Origin: Nitrosomonadales bacterium
GTDB lineage: Bacteria > Pseudomonadota > Gammaproteobacteria > Burkholderiales > Gallionellaceae
DNA: 64,000 bases
Assembly (NCBI GenBank): GCA_016208015.1
Contig: JACQYW010000006.1
Span: 1 to 64,000 of the forward strand
Direction: 5' to 3'
Below the pieces are notes generated by a model. The model saw only the letters and a program-made list of their open reading frames with translations, searched no databases and was not told the origin of the DNA. Every line of letters starts with the position of its first letter. Positions within the stretch are counted from its first letter, which is position 1. Both the position numbers and the translations under genes were made by a program. This document shows positions 61,554 through 64,000 of the stretch, piece after piece.

Positions 61554-62480
61554 CTATTCCAGTGAAAGCGGTCCGGAGTCGTCCGGTTTCTTGATGTCGA
61601 TATGCCGGTTCAGCATGTCGACGATGTCCAGATGACCGGACTTGATGGCGAGATCGATGGGTGTGCTGCCGTCCTGATATTTTGCAAACCGGTTGGCGCC
61701 CTTGCTTAGCAGCAACTTGACGACCTCGATATGTCCGTTGTTGGCAGCCTTGTGCAATGACGTCCAACCGTCAGAAGTCGCCGAATTCACGTCGGCCCCC
61801 CGGAAGAGCAGATAGGCGCAGGCGAGTAGATGTCCGCGCGTCGCGGCTTGCATCAACGCCGTCCAGCCGAACTGGCTGGGGATGTCCGGCTCTGCGCCTA
61901 TTTCAATCAGGAACTTCAACACCTCGGTATGGCCGTTGTAGGCCGCCCAGTGCATCGGCGTGTAACCGTTCTTGTCACGCGTGGAGAGACGCGCGCCGCA
62001 TTTGAGCAGTAGCTGTGTGAATTCAAGATTGCCGTTGAATGCCGCGACCATCAACGGTGTCCAGTTGCGGTCGTCGCGCACTTCCAGATCGACACCGCAG
62101 GACAGAAAGAGCTGCACCGCATTCTGGTGGTTGTCCTCGACCGATTTCAGCAAGCCCTTGGAGGTGAAGTCATAGCCATAGCGCTCAAGCTCATGGCGTT
62201 TGTATTCGGGGATGTCCTCCCACGCTTGGACTACCTTGCCGGCATTGTGCAGTTCATGGAGAAAATTACTGAGGCGGATGATCTCCATCGCCGCCTCGGG
62301 AGGGAAGCCGTCGCGGTCGCCGCCGCGCTTGTCAACCATAAGATCTTGCAGATAGCCGTCGATATACGGCGTCTGCCACAGCTCGAGCAGCTTGCTGAAC
62401 ACGCGCGGGAAGCGCGTCTCCAACAAGGTCGGGTAGAGGTCCTTGTCGCCGTTGAGCAGATTGAGCAGTCTCGGATTCAT
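61554..62480 (-). CDS. Ankyrin-repeat protein
   Basis: 308 residues: an N-terminal helical region (1-125) without recognisable homology, then about five ankyrin repeats (130-300) with the signature G-x-TPLH/ALMxAA pattern (NWTPLMVAAFNGNLEFTQLLL; GYTPMHWAAYNGHTEVLKFLI; GWTALMQAATRGH; GWTSLHKAANNGH; GSTPIDLAIKSGH). Such domains mediate protein binding. No signal peptide. It is translationally coupled (ATGA) to the HD-GYP gene upstream, suggesting a regulatory partner. Confidence 0.88.
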   Translation of the reverse strand: MNPRLLNLLNGDKDLYPTLLETRFPRVFSKLLELWQTPYIDGYLQDLMVDKRGGDRDGFPPEAAMEIIRLSNFLHELHNAGKVVQAWEDIPEYKRHELERYGYDFTSKGLLKSVEDNHQNAVQLFLSCGVDLEVRDDRNWTPLMVAAFNGNLEFTQLLLKCGARLSTRDKNGYTPMHWAAYNGHTEVLKFLIEIGAEPDIPSQFGWTALMQAATRGHLLACAYLLFRGADVNSATSDGWTSLHKAANNGHIEVVKLLLSKGANRFAKYQDGSTPIDLAIKSGHLDIVDMLNRHIDIKKPDDSGPLSLE

Positions 62481-63835
62481 CAGTCTTGATACTTTCCGGC
62501 GATCAGCCGGAACTCCTCCTGGATAGTCTGGAACGCATCCGTCACGTCCGGATCGAAATGTGCACCACTTCCCTGCAATATGTATGCCACTGCATCTTGA
62601 TGCGGGTACGGCTGTTTGTAGATGCGTTTACTGATCAGCGCGTCATACACATCGGCCACCGCCATCAGTCGTGCCGAGATGGGGATGGCGTCGCCTTTGA
62701 GTCCCTGCGGATAACCGCTGCCGTCCCATTTTTCGTGATGGCCGTTGGCGATCTCGCGGGCGATGTGCAAAAAGCGGTTCGGCGTCGGCAGACCGCTTTC
62801 TGCGGCAGCGATGGCGTTGCCGCCGAGCAGCGGATGCATCTTCATGATCTCGAACTCTTCCGTCGTCAGCTTGCCCTTCTTGAGCAGGATGGCATCGGGG
62901 ATGCCGACCTTGCCGATATCGTGCAGCGGAGCGAGCTTGTAGAGCGATTCGATGTTGTCCTCGGTGAGGAAATCGCTGAAACGGGGGTGATTGCGCAACT
63001 CTATGGCCAGCGCGCGGATGTAGTTCTGCGTGCGCTTCAGGTGGTTGCCGGTCTCGTTGTCGCGCGTCTCGGCCAGCGACGCCATCGCCATGATGGTCAC
63101 ATCGCGTATCTGCGAGACCTCATCGGTCTTGTGCAGTAGCTGGGCAGTGCGCACTTCCACTTTCTGTTCCAGGGCATCGTTCATCGCGGCGAGCTGGTGG
63201 GCCATCGATTCGTTCTCGAAACGTTGCCGCAACGAAAGCAGGATGAACTTGCTCAGAAAATTACCCGAACTCAGCATCACCAGCAGGTACAGCAGCAGCA
63301 TGAACCCCAACGCGTAGTGGGTCTCGTCCTGTTCCACCATGACGCGGAAGATCAGCGGCAGCATCAGGCCGATGGCGTAGGCGTAGAAAGCAGGCGGGTG
63401 CATCGAGTTCATCGTGGTTGCGCCTGCGGTAAGTCCCATCAGTACGCACACCAGCAGAACCTGGGTAAGCAGTTCTTCCGGGAAGAAGAACAGGGTGCCG
63501 ACCCCCCACATCATGCCGAAGACCAGGGCGAAATTGAACAAGTCCTGACTCCAGCGCTGGCACTCCTCGATGGTATCCAGATTCTCCCGGCTCTGTACCC
63601 AAAGCACCAGTTCGGACAGGTGCAGCAGATAGGCGACAGCCAGCCAGATCAGAAGTCGTTGCTGGGATGAGATATCCCACATCAGCCACACGAACAAAGG
63701 CTCGATCAGCATCTGCGCCACCATCATCAGGGGCAGCAACCTCAGGCGCGCGCGCAACTGCTCGGCACGAACGGAGAGATTGTCCTCGTCAATATGGAAT
63801 CTGAGATCGTCGAAGAATGTGCTTAGTGCCGTCAT
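62480..63835 (-). CDS. Membrane HD-GYP phosphodiesterase
   Basis: 451 residues: five or six transmembrane helices (about 30-215), a short coiled coil (ALEQKVEVRTAQLLHKTDEVSQI, about 230-255), then an HD-GYP domain with ETGNHLKRTQ, HDIGKVGIP and GHHEKWDGSGYPQGLKGDAIP. All metal and GYP residues for cyclic di-GMP hydrolysis appear present. The membrane part has no named sensor domain. The start MTALSTFFDD (63835) is preferred; the frame is open 21 codons upstream. Unlike RpfG it has no receiver domain, so it would respond to a membrane signal directly. Confidence 0.88.
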   Translation of the reverse strand: MTALSTFFDDLRFHIDEDNLSVRAEQLRARLRLLPLMMVAQMLIEPLFVWLMWDISSQQRLLIWLAVAYLLHLSELVLWVQSRENLDTIEECQRWSQDLFNFALVFGMMWGVGTLFFFPEELLTQVLLVCVLMGLTAGATTMNSMHPPAFYAYAIGLMLPLIFRVMVEQDETHYALGFMLLLYLLVMLSSGNFLSKFILLSLRQRFENESMAHQLAAMNDALEQKVEVRTAQLLHKTDEVSQIRDVTIMAMASLAETRDNETGNHLKRTQNYIRALAIELRNHPRFSDFLTEDNIESLYKLAPLHDIGKVGIPDAILLKKGKLTTEEFEIMKMHPLLGGNAIAAAESGLPTPNRFLHIAREIANGHHEKWDGSGYPQGLKGDAIPISARLMAVADVYDALISKRIYKQPYPHQDAVAYILQGSGAHFDPDVTDAFQTIQEEFRLIAGKYQD

Positions 63836-63901
63836 TGTTTTTGTTTGATACGGTTTCTCTGATACTGGCAGTGGACAATAAACAGCGCCGTCAGTCAATC
63901 A

Positions 63902-64000
63902 TCACGGCTGCAGAGACTTGTCGTCCGATTCCGAAAAGAAGCTCACTGCTTCGCTTTCATCGCGCGTGCGTTTGAACGGCGGCAGACTCTGCCAGATGCG
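63902..64000 (-). CDS. 3' end of an unidentified gene
   Basis: The last 32 codons of a minus-strand frame open to the window edge, ending SFFSESDDKSLQP. The segment is charged and too short to assign. It lies 66 bp upstream of the HD-GYP start on the same strand, so the two may be cotranscribed. Confidence 0.45.
   Translation of the reverse strand, partial: RIWQSLPPFKRTRDESEAVSFFSESDDKSLQP

Overview
The window looks like chromosomal DNA of a betaproteobacterium, most plausibly in or near the Nitrosomonadales/Gallionellaceae. The evidence is conserved gene order (rpoE-rseABC-degP-lepA-lepB-DUF4845-rnc-era-recO-pdxJ-acpS-nagZ, dnaX-ybaB-recR, zipA-ligA), GC-rich third codon positions and protein-level resemblance. 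No 16S rRNA gene is present, so the placement is an inference.

Left edge (1-2220) is accessory. It holds the probable end of an insertion sequence, a 5'-truncated ThiF/E1 gene of Cap2 type, an overlapping JAB/JAMM protease of Cap3 type (together a broken type II CBASS-like ubiquitin-like module), an intact yaeQ with atypical codons, and a 45-codon remnant of a second yaeQ with host-like codons. The yaeQ pair probably marks the junction between the island and the core chromosome.

2.4-19.2 kb is a mosaic of housekeeping and transport genes: an M48 peptidase, TusE, an outer-membrane protein, IbaG/BolA, monothiol glutaredoxin, two MFS transporters, RsuA, an asparagine-synthetase-like amidotransferase, an EamA exporter, a PilZ-like protein with a 61-aa membrane protein, a PsiF-repeat protein, MnmC, a methyltransferase, a truncated globin, YlqF and class I fumarase, then the SRP RNA preceded by a 122-bp palindromic element.

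19.2-26 kb: dnaX-ybaB-recR-rluB, then a signalling cluster (nucleotide cyclase with PEGA domain, TPR-like lipoprotein, Ser/Thr kinase, YgfX-like protein). 26-39.3 kb: nadB diverging from the sigma-E operon, followed by the long lepA-nagZ operon for translation, secretion, RNA processing and cofactor synthesis.

39.4-44 kb is a complete DSF quorum-sensing cassette of Xanthomonas type: synthase RpfF facing sensor kinase RpfC and HD-GYP regulator RpfG. 44.2-51.7 kb: zipA-ligA-galU, purine salvage (HGPRT, methylthioinosine phosphorylase), peptide deformylase, a K+ channel and a DUF3124 protein.

51.8-55.8 kb is an eight-gene cluster of small START/SRPBCC, DHFR-like and VOC proteins led by an ArsR repressor with a palindromic operator. 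The right end has a diheme cytochrome c, aconitase A, the selenium pair mnmH/selD in divergent orientation, and an ankyrin-repeat protein translationally coupled to a second HD-GYP protein. The window ends inside an unidentified minus-strand gene. No tRNA, rRNA or CRISPR array was seen.
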